From NCBI RefSeq assembly GCF_001591105.1, contig NZ_BCUD01000002.1, positions 62,001 through 126,000 of the forward strand: a stretch of 64,000 bases of DNA. The letters run 5' to 3'. Numbering within the stretch: position 1 is the stretch's first letter; each line of letters opens with the position of its first letter. A program made the translations under genes and the position numbers. Positions 27,954 through 37,483 of the stretch are shown here, piece after piece. Source of the stretch: Vibrio nereis NBRC 15637 (lineage in GTDB: Bacteria > Pseudomonadota > Gammaproteobacteria > Enterobacterales > Vibrionaceae). The notes beneath the pieces are model-generated. The model was not told the DNA's origin, made no database searches, and saw only the letters and a program-made list of their open reading frames with translations.

Positions 27954-28718
27954 CTATTTAGCCACACACATCGGGCTATTGGATACAGGATCGCTCACCA
28001 CCACCGCATCCAATGCAAACACCTCTTCCAATAATTGCTCGGTAAAGACCTGCTCTGGCGATCCTTGCGCGACAAGCTGACCTTTTTTAAGCACCACCAG
28101 ATGCTCACAGTAACGGCACGCTTGGTTTAAGTCATGCAACACCACAATGACCGTCTTGCCCTGCTCGTTCATCGAACGCATTAGCGACATCAATTCGATT
28201 TGATGTGATAAATCAAGATAAGTAGTGGGCTCATCCAGCATCACTATCTCGGTATCCTGAGCCAGCACCATGGCAATCCAGGCACGTTGTCTTTGCCCGC
28301 CGGAAAGTGCTTCAACATTATGCTCAGCCAAGTCCTGCACACCCGTTTCAGCCATCGCCTGCTCAACGATTTCTTTATCTTGTTTAGAGAGTTTGCCCCA
28401 ATGCGACACATACGGTGAGCGGCCGTACTCCACCAACTTTCTCACGGTAATACCTTCTGGGCTAACCAATACTTGCGGCAATAGAGACAACCGCTGTGCC
28501 AAGGCTTTATCTTTAATGCGAGTGAGCGGTTGTTGGTCAATAAACACTTCACCCGCTTTGGGTTTGTTGATGCGTGATAAGGTTTTCAGCAAGGTTGATT
28601 TGCCACATCCATTCGGGCCAATTAGGGCGGTCACTTTGCCTTTCGGAATGGTGAGCGAGAGATTTTCGATAATGGTGTTATCGCCGTACGCGACAGAGAG
28701 CTTTTGTGTTGAGATCAT
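27954..28718 (-). CDS. fecE: Iron-chelate ABC transporter ATPase, FecE/FhuC type
   Basis: The 254-aa ATPase has Walker A GPNGCGKST, signature [12 protein letters not shown] and Walker [13 protein letters not shown], the FecE/FepC-type pattern. It overlaps the permease stop by one base (TAATG). It would power ferric chelate import together with the two permeases and the binding protein upstream. Gene symbol is given by family resemblance. Confidence 0.93.
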   Translation of the reverse strand: MISTQKLSVAYGDNTIIENLSLTIPKGKVTALIGPNGCGKSTLLKTLSRINKPKAGEVFIDQQPLTRIKDKALAQRLSLLPQVLVSPEGITVRKLVEYGRSPYVSHWGKLSKQDKEIVEQAMAETGVQDLAEHNVEALSGGQRQRAWIAMVLAQDTEIVMLDEPTTYLDLSHQIELMSLMRSMNEQGKTVIVVLHDLNQACRYCEHLVVLKKGQLVAQGSPEQVFTEQLLEEVFALDAVVVSDPVSNSPMCVAK

Positions 28719-29695
28719 TACCAGCCCTTATAACGTTGAAGAAGAAAAATAAAGTAAGGTGCGCCAATCAGCGAGGTGAGTACCCCTGCTGGTAGCTCTA
28801 TCGGTGGCTGAAGGCCACGGGCAAGAATGTCAGAAACGAGCACTAGTAACGCGCCGATCATCGCTGCACTTGGCAAAAGCAATTTGTGATTGTGACCAAA
28901 CAACATTCGCGCTAAATGCGGTGCCAATAAGCCAACAAAACTGATAGTACCGCACACAGACACGCTCACGCTGGCAAGCACCACCGCGCAAGCCAAAGCC
29001 ATCAACTGAACTTTACTTGGAGAGATGCCAAGTGAACCTGCCACCTCTTCTCCTAAGCCCATAATGTCTAAACGCCACGCTAGCCAGAAGGCAAACGGCA
29101 CCAGTATGGCCAATGTCCACCAAATAAACGGCACTTGATCCCAATTACGCCCCCACAGGCTGCCAGTTAACCAGACCATGGCAGTGTTGATTTCAATCGG
29201 ATTGATGATCATCAGAAAATCGATGCCGCTGCTTAGAAAGGCACTAATTGCGATGCCAATCAGGGCCAAACGTGCAGGCGTTGGGTGTGAAAAGTAAGCT
29301 AAACCCATGATCAGCGCCGCTGCAAAAAGCCCGCCAAGCATGGCGCTCAGTGGCAACATGTACAGTGGCGCTTGGGGCATGTAAACCAGCAACGCGGTCG
29401 CCGCCAACCCTGCGCCTGCGCTGATCCCCATTAAGTCGGGTGATGCAAGTGGATTGCGGATAATTCCCTGCACCAATGCGCCTGAAAGCCCGAGCCCAGC
29501 CCCAACGCCAATGGCTAAAATCAAACGTGGCAGACGATATTGATTGATGATGAAATCAAACTCTCCGCCGTTAAACAGCGTATGGTTGACTTGAGTGAGG
29601 TTTAAATCCACCGCGCCGATGAATAAGCTGCTAAAACCAACTGTCAGAACCATCGCCAAAATGGTGAGTAGACGCGTATTAATTGAGGAGATCAT
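28718..29695 (-). CDS. fecD: FecCD-family iron-chelate permease (FecD position)
   Basis: This 325-aa membrane protein has about nine to ten hydrophobic segments with the family motifs G-A-L-V-Q-G-I-I-R-N-P-L-A-S-P-D and F-V-G-L-L-A-P-H-L-A-R. ATG 29695 overlaps the upstream permease stop by four bases (ATGA), so the two subunits are coupled. The frame upstream to 29830 is only open sequence inside the preceding gene. Confidence 0.93.
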   Translation of the reverse strand: MISSINTRLLTILAMVLTVGFSSLFIGAVDLNLTQVNHTLFNGGEFDFIINQYRLPRLILAIGVGAGLGLSGALVQGIIRNPLASPDLMGISAGAGLAATALLVYMPQAPLYMLPLSAMLGGLFAAALIMGLAYFSHPTPARLALIGIAISAFLSSGIDFLMIINPIEINTAMVWLTGSLWGRNWDQVPFIWWTLAILVPFAFWLAWRLDIMGLGEEVAGSLGISPSKVQLMALACAVVLASVSVSVCGTISFVGLLAPHLARMLFGHNHKLLLPSAAMIGALLVLVSDILARGLQPPIELPAGVLTSLIGAPYFIFLLQRYKGW

Positions 29696-30690
29696 AACTT
29701 GCTCCTTACCGCGAGAAGAATGAAACACGGCGTGCCCAATAGCGCGGTGATCACACCGACCGGGGTTTCGGTCGGAAAAGCAATGGAACGAGAAAAACCA
29801 TCGGCCCAGACGAGCAATGCCGCGCCACATAAGGCACTGGCCGGAATTAAAATTAAGAAATTACTGCCCACCAGCTTGCGAGCAATATGCGGGATCAATA
29901 ACCCTACGAACCCAATCGGGCCCGCTACCGCCACACTTGAGCCCGTAAGTAGCACAATAGCCACACAAGCAAATATGCGTGTTTGACGAATGTCGAGCCC
30001 CAGACCAGTGGCAACATCATCGCCCAGAGCAAGTAGGTTCAAATTCTTAGCGATCGCCATCGCCACCCCCAACCCTAGCAAGCTGGTTGGCCACAGTTGC
30101 TGCCATTGTTCCCAACCGATATTAGATACGCTGCCCGACAACCAGTAGATCACGCTATAAGCCATGTCGTCAGCCAAGATGACAGAAGCACGAGTCACAC
30201 CAATCAGCAATGCATTCACCGCGATACCGGCTAACACCAGCTTTAACGGATGTGGCCGAGCCGAGAAGAAGCCGCCTAGCATCATAACCAACGCGCCACT
30301 GACAACGCCCCCCAATCCTGCAACTACCACACCTGGAACCGACTGCAATGAAGCAAAACCGACACTCGCCAGTGCCATACAGCACGCAGCGCCGGCGTTG
30401 ATTCCAAGGATCGAAGGAGACGCAAGTGGATTGCGCGTTAGCCCTTGCATTAACACCCCCGCCACTGCCAAGTTCGCGCCAATCAGCAGGCTCGCGTATA
30501 CCCGCGGTGCTCGCAGCGTCGCTAGGATCTGTTGTTCCATACTCGTTTCATCAAACGAATACAGGTAACCAAACAGGTGATGGGAAGAAAGAGAAAAACT
30601 CGACCATGCAATCATAGAAAAGCAAAAGCCGGCAATCGGTATGCCGGCTAAAAACGCCCATGTGGTCAGCCTTTGAATAGAACTTGTCAT
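29692..30690 (-). CDS. fecC: FecCD-family iron-chelate permease (FecC position)
   Basis: The 332-aa inner-membrane protein carries G-V-L-M-Q-G-L-T-R-N-P-L-A-S-P-S and F-V-G-L-L-I-P-H-I-A-R-K, matching FecC/FhuB-like permeases. ATG 30690 begins two bases after the stop of the binding-protein gene; the frame back to 30765 lies within that gene. It forms a heterodimeric channel with the next permease. Confidence 0.93.
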   Translation of the reverse strand: MTSSIQRLTTWAFLAGIPIAGFCFSMIAWSSFSLSSHHLFGYLYSFDETSMEQQILATLRAPRVYASLLIGANLAVAGVLMQGLTRNPLASPSILGINAGAACCMALASVGFASLQSVPGVVVAGLGGVVSGALVMMLGGFFSARPHPLKLVLAGIAVNALLIGVTRASVILADDMAYSVIYWLSGSVSNIGWEQWQQLWPTSLLGLGVAMAIAKNLNLLALGDDVATGLGLDIRQTRIFACVAIVLLTGSSVAVAGPIGFVGLLIPHIARKLVGSNFLILIPASALCGAALLVWADGFSRSIAFPTETPVGVITALLGTPCFILLAVRSKL

Positions 30691-30692
30691 GG

Positions 30693-31589
30693 TTACTGCG
30701 CCAAAATTTCCTCTAGATTTTTCGCGATCCCCTCTGCGGCTAGCATACCTCGGTTCAACGACCATAAGGCAGGCAGCACGTTAACCGCTTGCTCTTTCTG
30801 GCTAATTTTTAGCATTTTATATAAAGGGTTCTTCTTCCATTCATCGACAACGGTTTGGTCTGTGTAAGCACCCAGCAATAACCAATCAGGGTTCACTTTC
30901 AAAAATTGCTCAAAGCTGGTTGGCAAGTAGGCTTTTTCCGTTTGGTTCGGAATTGGGCTATTCAAGCCAAGCTCATTGATCACACCACCTGCGTAAGACG
31001 CCGGGCCATGCATCCACATTCCCTTATCGGTCACAACCGCGAATTGAATCGTATCTTGGCTAGAGAAGTGGGTTTTGTATTCTGCCATCACGGCTTTGTG
31101 CTTAGCGATACGCGCTTTCATCTCTTGCTCTTTATTAACCGCAATGCCAACCAATTGCGCCGACTCAAGGTTCTCGTGGTAGGTTTCACCACGGCTTTTC
31201 AGTATTAGCGTCGGAGCAATACGCATTAGGTCTTGGTAAATCGCGGTATGGCGCTCTGCGTCGGCAATAATCAAATCTGGTTTCAGCTCTGCGATCACTT
31301 CCAAACTCGGCTGAGGGCGCATACCTACTGATGTCCACGGTTGGATCGCAGCGCGAACAGAGGGGATAACACGATCGCTGTTTTTGTCGTCTGCAACACC
31401 TATCGGTGAAACGCCAACGGCAGCAAGTGCATCAACAAATGAAAATTCGAGCGCAACGATACGTTGAGGAGTACCAGAAATCGTGAACGCACCTTGTTCA
31501 TCTTGAATGGTGCGCTCATTGGCATTTGAAAAGCCAGAAAAAAGCAGCGGTAAAGCGATGAGAAGTTTGGTGAAAAATCCTTTAGTCAT
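30693..31589 (-). CDS. fecB: Periplasmic ferric-chelate binding protein, FecB type
   Basis: The 298-aa protein has an N-terminal signal peptide ([16 protein letters not shown]) and the class III periplasmic-binding fold with [13 protein letters not shown] and L-K-P-D-L-I-I-A-D. It captures a ferric chelate, likely citrate by resemblance, and hands it to the permeases. No fecA-like receptor or fecIR regulators adjoin; a Fur box lies 45 bases before the start. Confidence 0.88.
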   Translation of the reverse strand: MTKGFFTKLLIALPLLFSGFSNANERTIQDEQGAFTISGTPQRIVALEFSFVDALAAVGVSPIGVADDKNSDRVIPSVRAAIQPWTSVGMRPQPSLEVIAELKPDLIIADAERHTAIYQDLMRIAPTLILKSRGETYHENLESAQLVGIAVNKEQEMKARIAKHKAVMAEYKTHFSSQDTIQFAVVTDKGMWMHGPASYAGGVINELGLNSPIPNQTEKAYLPTSFEQFLKVNPDWLLLGAYTDQTVVDEWKKNPLYKMLKISQKEQAVNVLPALWSLNRGMLAAEGIAKNLEEILAQ

Positions 31590-31633
31590 AATAATATCCG
31601 TTACAAATGAGCAGCACGAATATTATTCAATTA

Positions 31634-31652
31634 AATAATGAGAATCAATATC
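31634..31652 (-). promoter_or_regulatory. Fur box upstream of fecBCDE
   Basis: AATAATGAGAATCAATATC matches the 19-bp Fur consensus GATAATGATAATCATTATC at 16 positions. It lies 45-63 bases before the binding-protein start, predicting repression in iron-rich cells. Confidence 0.75.
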
Positions 31653-31735
31653 AAAATCATATACACTTCATAAACACGCGTTCCTATACTGTTCAGCCTT
31701 TTGGCTATATTCCGCGCTGATCGGCGTACCCTACC

Positions 31736-31751
31736 TACCCCTAAAGGGGTG
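31736..31751 (+). promoter_or_regulatory. NarP/NarL-type 7-2-7 site upstream of formate dehydrogenase gene
   Basis: TACCCCTAAAGGGGTG matches the 7-2-7 inverted heptamer consensus TACYYMTNNAKRRGTA at 15 of 16 positions. It lies 13 bases before a perfect FNR box, so nitrate-responsive control by NarP is likely. Confidence 0.65.
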
Positions 31752-31764
31752 TATCTAAGCTGAT

Positions 31765-31778
31765 TTGATGCTTATCAA
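31765..31778 (+). promoter_or_regulatory. Perfect FNR box upstream of formate dehydrogenase gene
   Basis: TTGATGCTTATCAA fits the FNR consensus TTGAT-N4-ATCAA exactly. A CATATT at 31801-31806 could be a -10 element, which would put the box near -41.5, the class II activation position. Anaerobic activation is predicted. Confidence 0.75.
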
Positions 31779-31951
31779 TAAAGTGGCTTGATAAGAGCCT
31801 CATATTAGCGAATTAACCTCACCTAACCAGACATAGCGACTTATTAACCTAACCAAATTAACTGCATAGTGAGTTTTTTGTCACACGAACTTTCCATGCG
31901 AGAGGTTATCCTTATAAAATGTATGGTTTAATTAAATCTGCGAGGGATGAC

Positions 31952-34900
31952 ATGATTGAAATCATCATCGACGGAAAATACCGAATTGTTGAAGAAGGCT
32001 CGACGCTACTTGAGGCCGCCAAAGTCTGTGGTGTAGACATCCCTTCACTGTGCGGATTAAACAAATCCAACGAAAAAGTGCCGTGCGATTTGTGCGTGGT
32101 CGAAGTCGAAAGCGGCGGAATGCAACGCGCCTGTGAACTGAACGTTTACCGCGGATTGAATGTAAAAACACAGTCAGACGCACTCAGCACGCATCGTAAA
32201 CAAGCGCTGAACCGCATCATGCAGGATCACTACGCCGATTGTGAAGCGCCATGCAAAACCGCTTGTCCTGCGGGTGTCGACATCCAATCTTATCTCTACT
32301 TCATCGCGCAAAACGACCATCAAAAAGCGATTGAGGTGATCAAGAAAACCCTGCCAATGCCATTATCGATTGGCCGAGTATGCCCGGCATTTTGTGAAAG
32401 TGAATGCCGACGTTCCCTAGTCGATGAGCCGATCGCCATTCGTCAGCTGAAACGTCATGCCGCAGACGCCGATCTCGCTGCGCACGAAGCGTACGTCCCC
32501 GAGAAAAAACCAGCCAAACCGTATTCGATTGCGATTGTTGGCAGCGGTCCTGGTGGGTTAACGGCAGGTTATTATCTGTCGAACGAAGGGTACCAAGTCA
32601 CCGTTTTTGAGGCGATGCCAAAAGCTGGCGGTTGGCTGCGCTACGGCATTCCTGAGTACCGATTGCCAAAAGATATCCTCGACAAAGAGATCGAGTTGAT
32701 GTGTCGCAACGGGATGACAATCAAAACCAATCAGAAACTCGGCGAAGACTTCACTCTGTCACGCTTGAGTGAAGAATACGATGCCGTCTGTCTCGCCGTA
32801 GGTGCGTCACAAGCGGTCGAAATGCATTACCCGGGTAGTGAGTTGAAAGGTTGTTACTTGGGCGTTGATTATCTCAAAGACTACGTCACCGAGCAGCAAT
32901 ACAAAACCGGTCAAAAAGTGGCGGTAATCGGTGGCGGTAACACCGCGATCGACTGCGCGAGAACCGCTCGCCGAGCAGGCGCTGAAACCACGCTTATCTA
33001 CCGCCGTACCCGCGAAGAAATGCCCGCGGAAGATTACGAAATCGAAGAAGCAGAACACGAAGGGGTCAACTTCTTATTCTTGACCAATCCAGCAGAAAAC
33101 CTCGCCGACGAACACGGCCATGTGCAGGCGATCCGCCTTGAGCGTATGGCTTTAGGTGAACCCGACTCTTCCGGTCGCCGCCGCCCTGAGCCAACCGGCG
33201 AGTACTTCACCCAAGCGTTTGACACTGTGATTGCCGCGGTGTCGCAAAAGCCCGATTTAAGCTTTTTGGATAACGACGATTTGTCGATTCCACTCACGCG
33301 CTGGAATACGTCTGAATCCGACGATTTCACCATGCACACAGGTACAGGCAATTTATTCAGTATCGGGGATTTTCGCCGCGGTCCAGCCACCGCAGTAGAA
33401 GCAGTCGGCGACGGTAGAATCGCCGCCAAAGCCATCGACCTGTTCCTCAACGGGGATATGGCGGACATGCCAAGACCGGCGTTCAACTCGCGCAAAGAGA
33501 AAAAGCTTTCTCAGGTCGACCCACTCCAGTTTGAGAATATTCAGAAAGTTGCTCGCACCATCATGCCAGAGCTGACGCCCACACAGCGAGAACAGAGCTT
33601 TGCCGAAGTCGAGCTAGGTTTTGATAACCATGACGCGATCCAAGAAGCTGCGCGCTGTTTGGAATGTGGTTGTCAGGCCAATACCAGTTGTGACCTGCGT
33701 GACTACTCAACCGAGTATGGCGCGGAGCAACACTTTAACCACTCGGTGGAAATCCAAGACCACCAAGACTGGTTGAGCTTACGAGCCAAAGACCCACGGC
33801 ATAAATTCTCGGTTGACCGTAGTTCGCAGTTTATCGAGTTTGACGCCAACCGCTGCATCAGTTGCGGTCAGTGTATTCAGGCTTGCCGCGAACAAGCGGT
33901 GCACGGCGTGCTCAACTTTGTCACCGACCAACATGGTCGCCCCGCTCTCAGACCAGATGACCGTCCGCACTTTGGTTCTAACAAGAACGGCAAAGTGGCG
34001 ATGGGCGATTCACAATGCATGCAATGCGGCGCGTGTGTACAAGCCTGTCCGACAGGCGCTATGGTCGATAGCCGTGATAAATCGCAAGGTCGCAGTGAGA
34101 CGCTGAAAAAAGTCGATACCATCTGTACCTATTGCGGCGTGGGCTGCAAGCTCACCATGCACGTCGACGAAGCCGCCAATGCTATCCGTTATGTGACGGG
34201 GACCAACTCGCCAGTTAACCAAGGTATGTTGTGTGTGAAAGGCCGCTTTGGTTTTGACTTTGTCGCCAGCGATGCACGCCTGACTACGCCGCTGATCCGC
34301 AAAGACGGCTGGCTACAACCTGCTAGCTGGGACGAAGCCATTCAGTTAATTGCCGATAAGTTTACCGCGATTAAACAAGGCTTTGGAGGCAATGCATTAG
34401 CAGGCTTCTCATCGGCAAAAACCACCAACGAAGATAACTACGCGTTCCAGAAATTCATTCGCCGTGAACTAGGGACCAACAACGTAGACCACTGTGCGCG
34501 CTTATGTCATGCCTCCAGTGTGACTGGGTTAGAAGCCTCGTTAGGTAGCGGCGCGATGACCAATGACATTCCGAGCATCAAGCACTCGGACGTCATTTTT
34601 ATCATCGGCTCAGATACCACCTCTGCACACCCGATCATCGCGTCACACATCAAGCAAGCAATTCGCCACCACGGAGCTCGGCTTATTGTTGCCGATCCAA
34701 AACGCATTGATATGGCGGAGCACGCAGAGTTGTATCTCTCCCACAGACCGGGTACTGACGTGATGCTGCTTAACGGCGTAATGCAGCAAATCATCAAGCA
34801 CGGATGGTATGACCTTGAGTACATTGAAGACCGTGTCGACGGTTTTGATACGCTGCTACAAGAAGTGATGTCCCCTGCCTACGCGTTAGATAAAGTCGCG

Positions 34901-36175
34901 CTGGTGACAGGAGTGAGCGCCGATGATATTTTCGCGATGGCGCGGATGATAGGCACTGCAAAACGCACCGCGGTGTACTACTCCATGGGCATTACTCAGC
35001 ATACAACGGGTCACGACAATGTGCGCTCGATTGCCAACCTGCAATTGCTGTGCGGCAACATTGGCATCGAAGGCGGTGGGATTAACCCGCTGCGTGGTCA
35101 GTCAAACGTACAAGGCGCGTGTGATATGGGCGCGTTGCCTAACTGCTACCCAGGTTATCAAAAGGTCTACAACCCGCTGGTCAGCCAGAAGTTTGCGATT
35201 GAATGGAACGCGCCCGATCTACCGGATGAGCCGGGGTTAACCCTGACCGAAATCATCGACGCAGCGTGCAAGCGCGAAATTCGTGGCATGTACATCATGG
35301 GTGAAAATCCGGTCTTAAGTGACCCGAACCAAGCACACGTCATCGAAGGGTTAGAAGCACTCGATTTCTTGGTGGTACAAGACATCTTCCTGACTGAAAC
35401 CGCACAGTACGCCGATGTGCTGTTGCCTTCATGCTCGTTTGCTGAGAAATCAGGTCATTTCACCAACACCGAACGCCGCGTACAACGCATTAACCCAGCA
35501 GTAAAAGCGCCGGGCGAAGCGAAAGAAGACTGGTGGATCATCCAACAAATCGCTAATGCGATGGGCGGAGACTGGCATTACAACAAGGTTGCCGACATCA
35601 CCGCCGAGATCGCGCGTGTTACGCCACAGTACGCCGGATTACTGTGGAACAGCATTACGCCAGATGGTGTGCAGTGGCCGAGCAACAAAAACAACCCGAA
35701 TGGTACTCGCATCATGCACCAAACTCAGTTTACCCGTGGTAAGGGGCAGATGGTTGGTGTGCCATTCCGCTATGCCGCTGAACTGCCGGACGAAGAGTAC
35801 CCCTTAGTATTGACGACCGGACGCGTGCTGGAACAGTTCCACACTGGGACAATGACGCGCAAAACCAAGGGACTCGACAAACTGGCTGGGCCAAGAGCGA
35901 TGATCAGCGTGCAGGATGCCGAAGCACTGGGGATTAATAACGGGCAGCGGCTGCGTGTTTCGACCCGTCGTGGTGAGATTGAAATCGATGCGTTTGTCAC
36001 CAAACGGATTCAACAAGGGGTGATTTTTATCCCATTCCATTTTGTCGAATCACCGGTCAACCGCTTAACCACCTCAGCCACCGATCCTCATGCTAAGATC
36101 CCTGAGTTCAAAGTGGCGGCGGTCAAAGTGGAAGCCTTGTCTGAAAGTGCGCCGCAAGAACTCGAAGCACATTAA
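31952..36175 (+). CDS. Giant fused formate dehydrogenase: 2Fe-2S, GltD-like FAD reductase and molybdopterin catalytic domains
   Basis: The 1407-aa protein starts at ATG 31952 (GAGGGATG upstream). Domains in order: a 2Fe-2S ferredoxin part with Cys 34, 45, 48 and 61; a GltD-like flavoprotein with CxxxC-type iron-sulfur residues, FAD motif GSGPGG near 196 and NAD(P) motif GGGNTA near 326; two 4Fe-4S clusters (CISCGQC near 635, CMQCGAC near 689); then the molybdopterin catalytic part from CTYCGVGC near 725. Cys852 followed by His853 (RLCHASSV) is the Cys form of the formate dehydrogenase metal ligand, not selenocysteine. It should oxidise formate and pass electrons to NAD(P) within one chain. 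FNR and NarP-type sites lie upstream. Confidence 0.88.
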   Translation: MIEIIIDGKYRIVEEGSTLLEAAKVCGVDIPSLCGLNKSNEKVPCDLCVVEVESGGMQRACELNVYRGLNVKTQSDALSTHRKQALNRIMQDHYADCEAPCKTACPAGVDIQSYLYFIAQNDHQKAIEVIKKTLPMPLSIGRVCPAFCESECRRSLVDEPIAIRQLKRHAADADLAAHEAYVPEKKPAKPYSIAIVGSGPGGLTAGYYLSNEGYQVTVFEAMPKAGGWLRYGIPEYRLPKDILDKEIELMCRNGMTIKTNQKLGEDFTLSRLSEEYDAVCLAVGASQAVEMHYPGSELKGCYLGVDYLKDYVTEQQYKTGQKVAVIGGGNTAIDCARTARRAGAETTLIYRRTREEMPAEDYEIEEAEHEGVNFLFLTNPAENLADEHGHVQAIRLERMALGEPDSSGRRRPEPTGEYFTQAFDTVIAAVSQKPDLSFLDNDDLSIPLTRWNTSESDDFTMHTGTGNLFSIGDFRRGPATAVEAVGDGRIAAKAIDLFLNGDMADMPRPAFNSRKEKKLSQVDPLQFENIQKVARTIMPELTPTQREQSFAEVELGFDNHDAIQEAARCLECGCQANTSCDLRDYSTEYGAEQHFNHSVEIQDHQDWLSLRAKDPRHKFSVDRSSQFIEFDANRCISCGQCIQACREQAVHGVLNFVTDQHGRPALRPDDRPHFGSNKNGKVAMGDSQCMQCGACVQACPTGAMVDSRDKSQGRSETLKKVDTICTYCGVGCKLTMHVDEAANAIRYVTGTNSPVNQGMLCVKGRFGFDFVASDARLTTPLIRKDGWLQPASWDEAIQLIADKFTAIKQGFGGNALAGFSSAKTTNEDNYAFQKFIRRELGTNNVDHCARLCHASSVTGLEASLGSGAMTNDIPSIKHSDVIFIIGSDTTSAHPIIASHIKQAIRHHGARLIVADPKRIDMAEHAELYLSHRPGTDVMLLNGVMQQIIKHGWYDLEYIEDRVDGFDTLLQEVMSPAYALDKVALVTGVSADDIFAMARMIGTAKRTAVYYSMGITQHTTGHDNVRSIANLQLLCGNIGIEGGGINPLRGQSNVQGACDMGALPNCYPGYQKVYNPLVSQKFAIEWNAPDLPDEPGLTLTEIIDAACKREIRGMYIMGENPVLSDPNQAHVIEGLEALDFLVVQDIFLTETAQYADVLLPSCSFAEKSGHFTNTERRVQRINPAVKAPGEAKEDWWIIQQIANAMGGDWHYNKVADITAEIARVTPQYAGLLWNSITPDGVQWPSNKNNPNGTRIMHQTQFTRGKGQMVGVPFRYAAELPDEEYPLVLTTGRVLEQFHTGTMTRKTKGLDKLAGPRAMISVQDAEALGINNGQRLRVSTRRGEIEIDAFVTKRIQQGVIFIPFHFVESPVNRLTTSATDPHAKIPEFKVAAVKVEALSESAPQELEAH

Positions 36176-36191
36176 TCAGCGCCTAAAAAAA

Positions 36192-36222
36192 ACAAAGCCA
36201 GCTCGCATTGAGCTGGCTTTTT
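36192..36222. terminator. Bidirectional terminator after formate dehydrogenase gene
   Basis: AAAGCCAGCTC (36194-36204) pairs perfectly with GAGCTGGCTTT (36210-36220), loop GCATT, with A-tract before and T-tract after. It separates the convergent formate dehydrogenase and isochorismatase-like genes. Confidence 0.88.
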
Positions 36223-36235
36223 CATCTTAAGTACA

Positions 36236-36775
36236 TTATTTAATCAACGAAAGAATGTCTTTAAACTCTGGTTTTCGGCAGTCTTTCACCAGCTCATACA
36301 AACACATCTCCAGTCCGGTGAGTTCGACACCATGGCTGTGTAGTTTGCTGATACCAAGCTGCCTGTTTTCTGGCGTACGTGACGACACACAATCTTGCAC
36401 TAATTGAACTTCATACCCTTGGTGTTTCAGACTCGAAGCCGTTTGATAGACGCAAATATGCGTTTCAATGCCACATACCAACCAAGTTTCTACATTGCTC
36501 TCACGGACGGCCTGCATAAAACTCGGCTCTGCACAGCCATCAAAGGTAAACTTTTCGATCGGCTGCTGATCTTCGAGCAACCTTGCTAACTCTTCCACCG
36601 TCGGGCCGAGTTTTTCTGAGTTTTGTTCCAGCCATAAAATGGGTAAACCTAAAACCTGAGCCCCTTTAATCAGCTTGGCACTATTTGCTATCAGTGTCTC
36701 GCTGTCGTGCACCAGCCTAGCCAGCTTGCCTTGTATATCAACAACGATAAGCCCGGTATTGTCTTTGGTTAACAT
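36236..36775 (-). CDS. Isochorismatase-like cysteine hydrolase (YcaC type)
   Basis: The 179-aa protein has the isochorismatase-like fold: Asp in TGLIVVDIQGKLA, Lys in PIEKFTFDGC and nucleophile Cys in CGIETHICVYQTA. The length and C-terminal region match YcaC-like hydrolases of unknown substrate rather than siderophore isochorismatase. AAGGAAAG precedes ATG 36775. Confidence 0.88.
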   Translation of the reverse strand: MLTKDNTGLIVVDIQGKLARLVHDSETLIANSAKLIKGAQVLGLPILWLEQNSEKLGPTVEELARLLEDQQPIEKFTFDGCAEPSFMQAVRESNVETWLVCGIETHICVYQTASSLKHQGYEVQLVQDCVSSRTPENRQLGISKLHSHGVELTGLEMCLYELVKDCRKPEFKDILSLIK

Positions 36776-36827
36776 AATCTTTCCTTGTATCACTCTAGCC
36801 AATTGAATAATAAGATGACGTTTGTAC

Positions 36828-37250
36828 TCATTCGCTATCAGGTTGAGGTATAAACTGGTCGAAGCTTGGAATATTATCTAATGCCTTCGTCCAACTTGCT
36901 GAGTTACCGACAAAAATACGCGCGTCGGGTTTCTTCGAGATTGGTGTATCTAAACAACCCGCAGGCACCACCGCTAAGCCAAGTTTCTCGACATAAGTCG
37001 GAACCGCCGACCCACACTGAGAGCAAAAGCTTTTGGAGTGACGAGTGTCAGGCAGACGATAGGCTTTAACTAACTCCTGCCCTTTCAACCAAGTGAACGT
37101 TTTAGGGTGACAGAACAGATTAGCCGCATGGGCAGAACCCGTACCCTTTTGGCAACGTTGACAGTGGCAGAGGAAGAATTTTTCAAAATCCCCGACCAGC
37201 TCAAATTGAACGTCACCGCACAGGCATGATCCGCTGTGTTTGTGATTCAT
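36828..37250 (-). CDS. GFA family zinc-binding protein (first of two)
   Basis: The 140-aa protein has the GFA/CENP-V fold with zinc ligands in S-C-L-C-G-D-V, C-H-C-Q-R-C-Q and F-C-S-Q-C-G-S. Glutathione-dependent formaldehyde-activating enzymes carry this fold, but most members are of unknown function. GGAGG lies before the ATG. A second GFA gene is at 40655. Confidence 0.9.
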   Translation of the reverse strand: MNHKHSGSCLCGDVQFELVGDFEKFFLCHCQRCQKGTGSAHAANLFCHPKTFTWLKGQELVKAYRLPDTRHSKSFCSQCGSAVPTYVEKLGLAVVPAGCLDTPISKKPDARIFVGNSASWTKALDNIPSFDQFIPQPDSE

Positions 37251-37428
37251 ACTAGCCTCCTTGCAATCTTCTACCCTATTAAAACCATTTCGGTTTAGGT
37301 AGAAACGTACTTAAATCACCTTAGACCTGAAAGAAGGCTCATGCTAGTACGCAGTGTTGTTTATTTGAGCAGGCTAGATAAAACGAATAGTAGAGGAGAG
37401 AAAGCCAAAGGTGAGAGAAAGTAAACGA

Positions 37429-37476
37429 AGTAGCGTCAGGGGAGGCCGTTGCGACCCCGATAACACTGACGCCACT
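37429..37476 (-). other. Hairpin downstream of histidine phosphatase gene
   Basis: AGTAGCGTCAG (37429-37439) pairs with CTGACGCCACT (37466-37476) with one mismatch, and an inner GGGG/CCCC can extend it. It starts 8 bases past the stop at 37484. There is no T-run, so it may be a 3'-end stabiliser or weak terminator. Confidence 0.45.
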
Positions 37477-37483
37477 TGAAAGG

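Noticed and set aside
31919..31951. Upstream ATG at 31919 as start of the formate dehydrogenase
   Set aside because: The 2Fe-2S domain begins at MIEIIIDG, and GAGGGATG fits the start at 31952 better.
34505..34507. Selenocysteine in formate dehydrogenase
   Set aside because: The codon is TGT, a Cys; there is no in-frame TGA.
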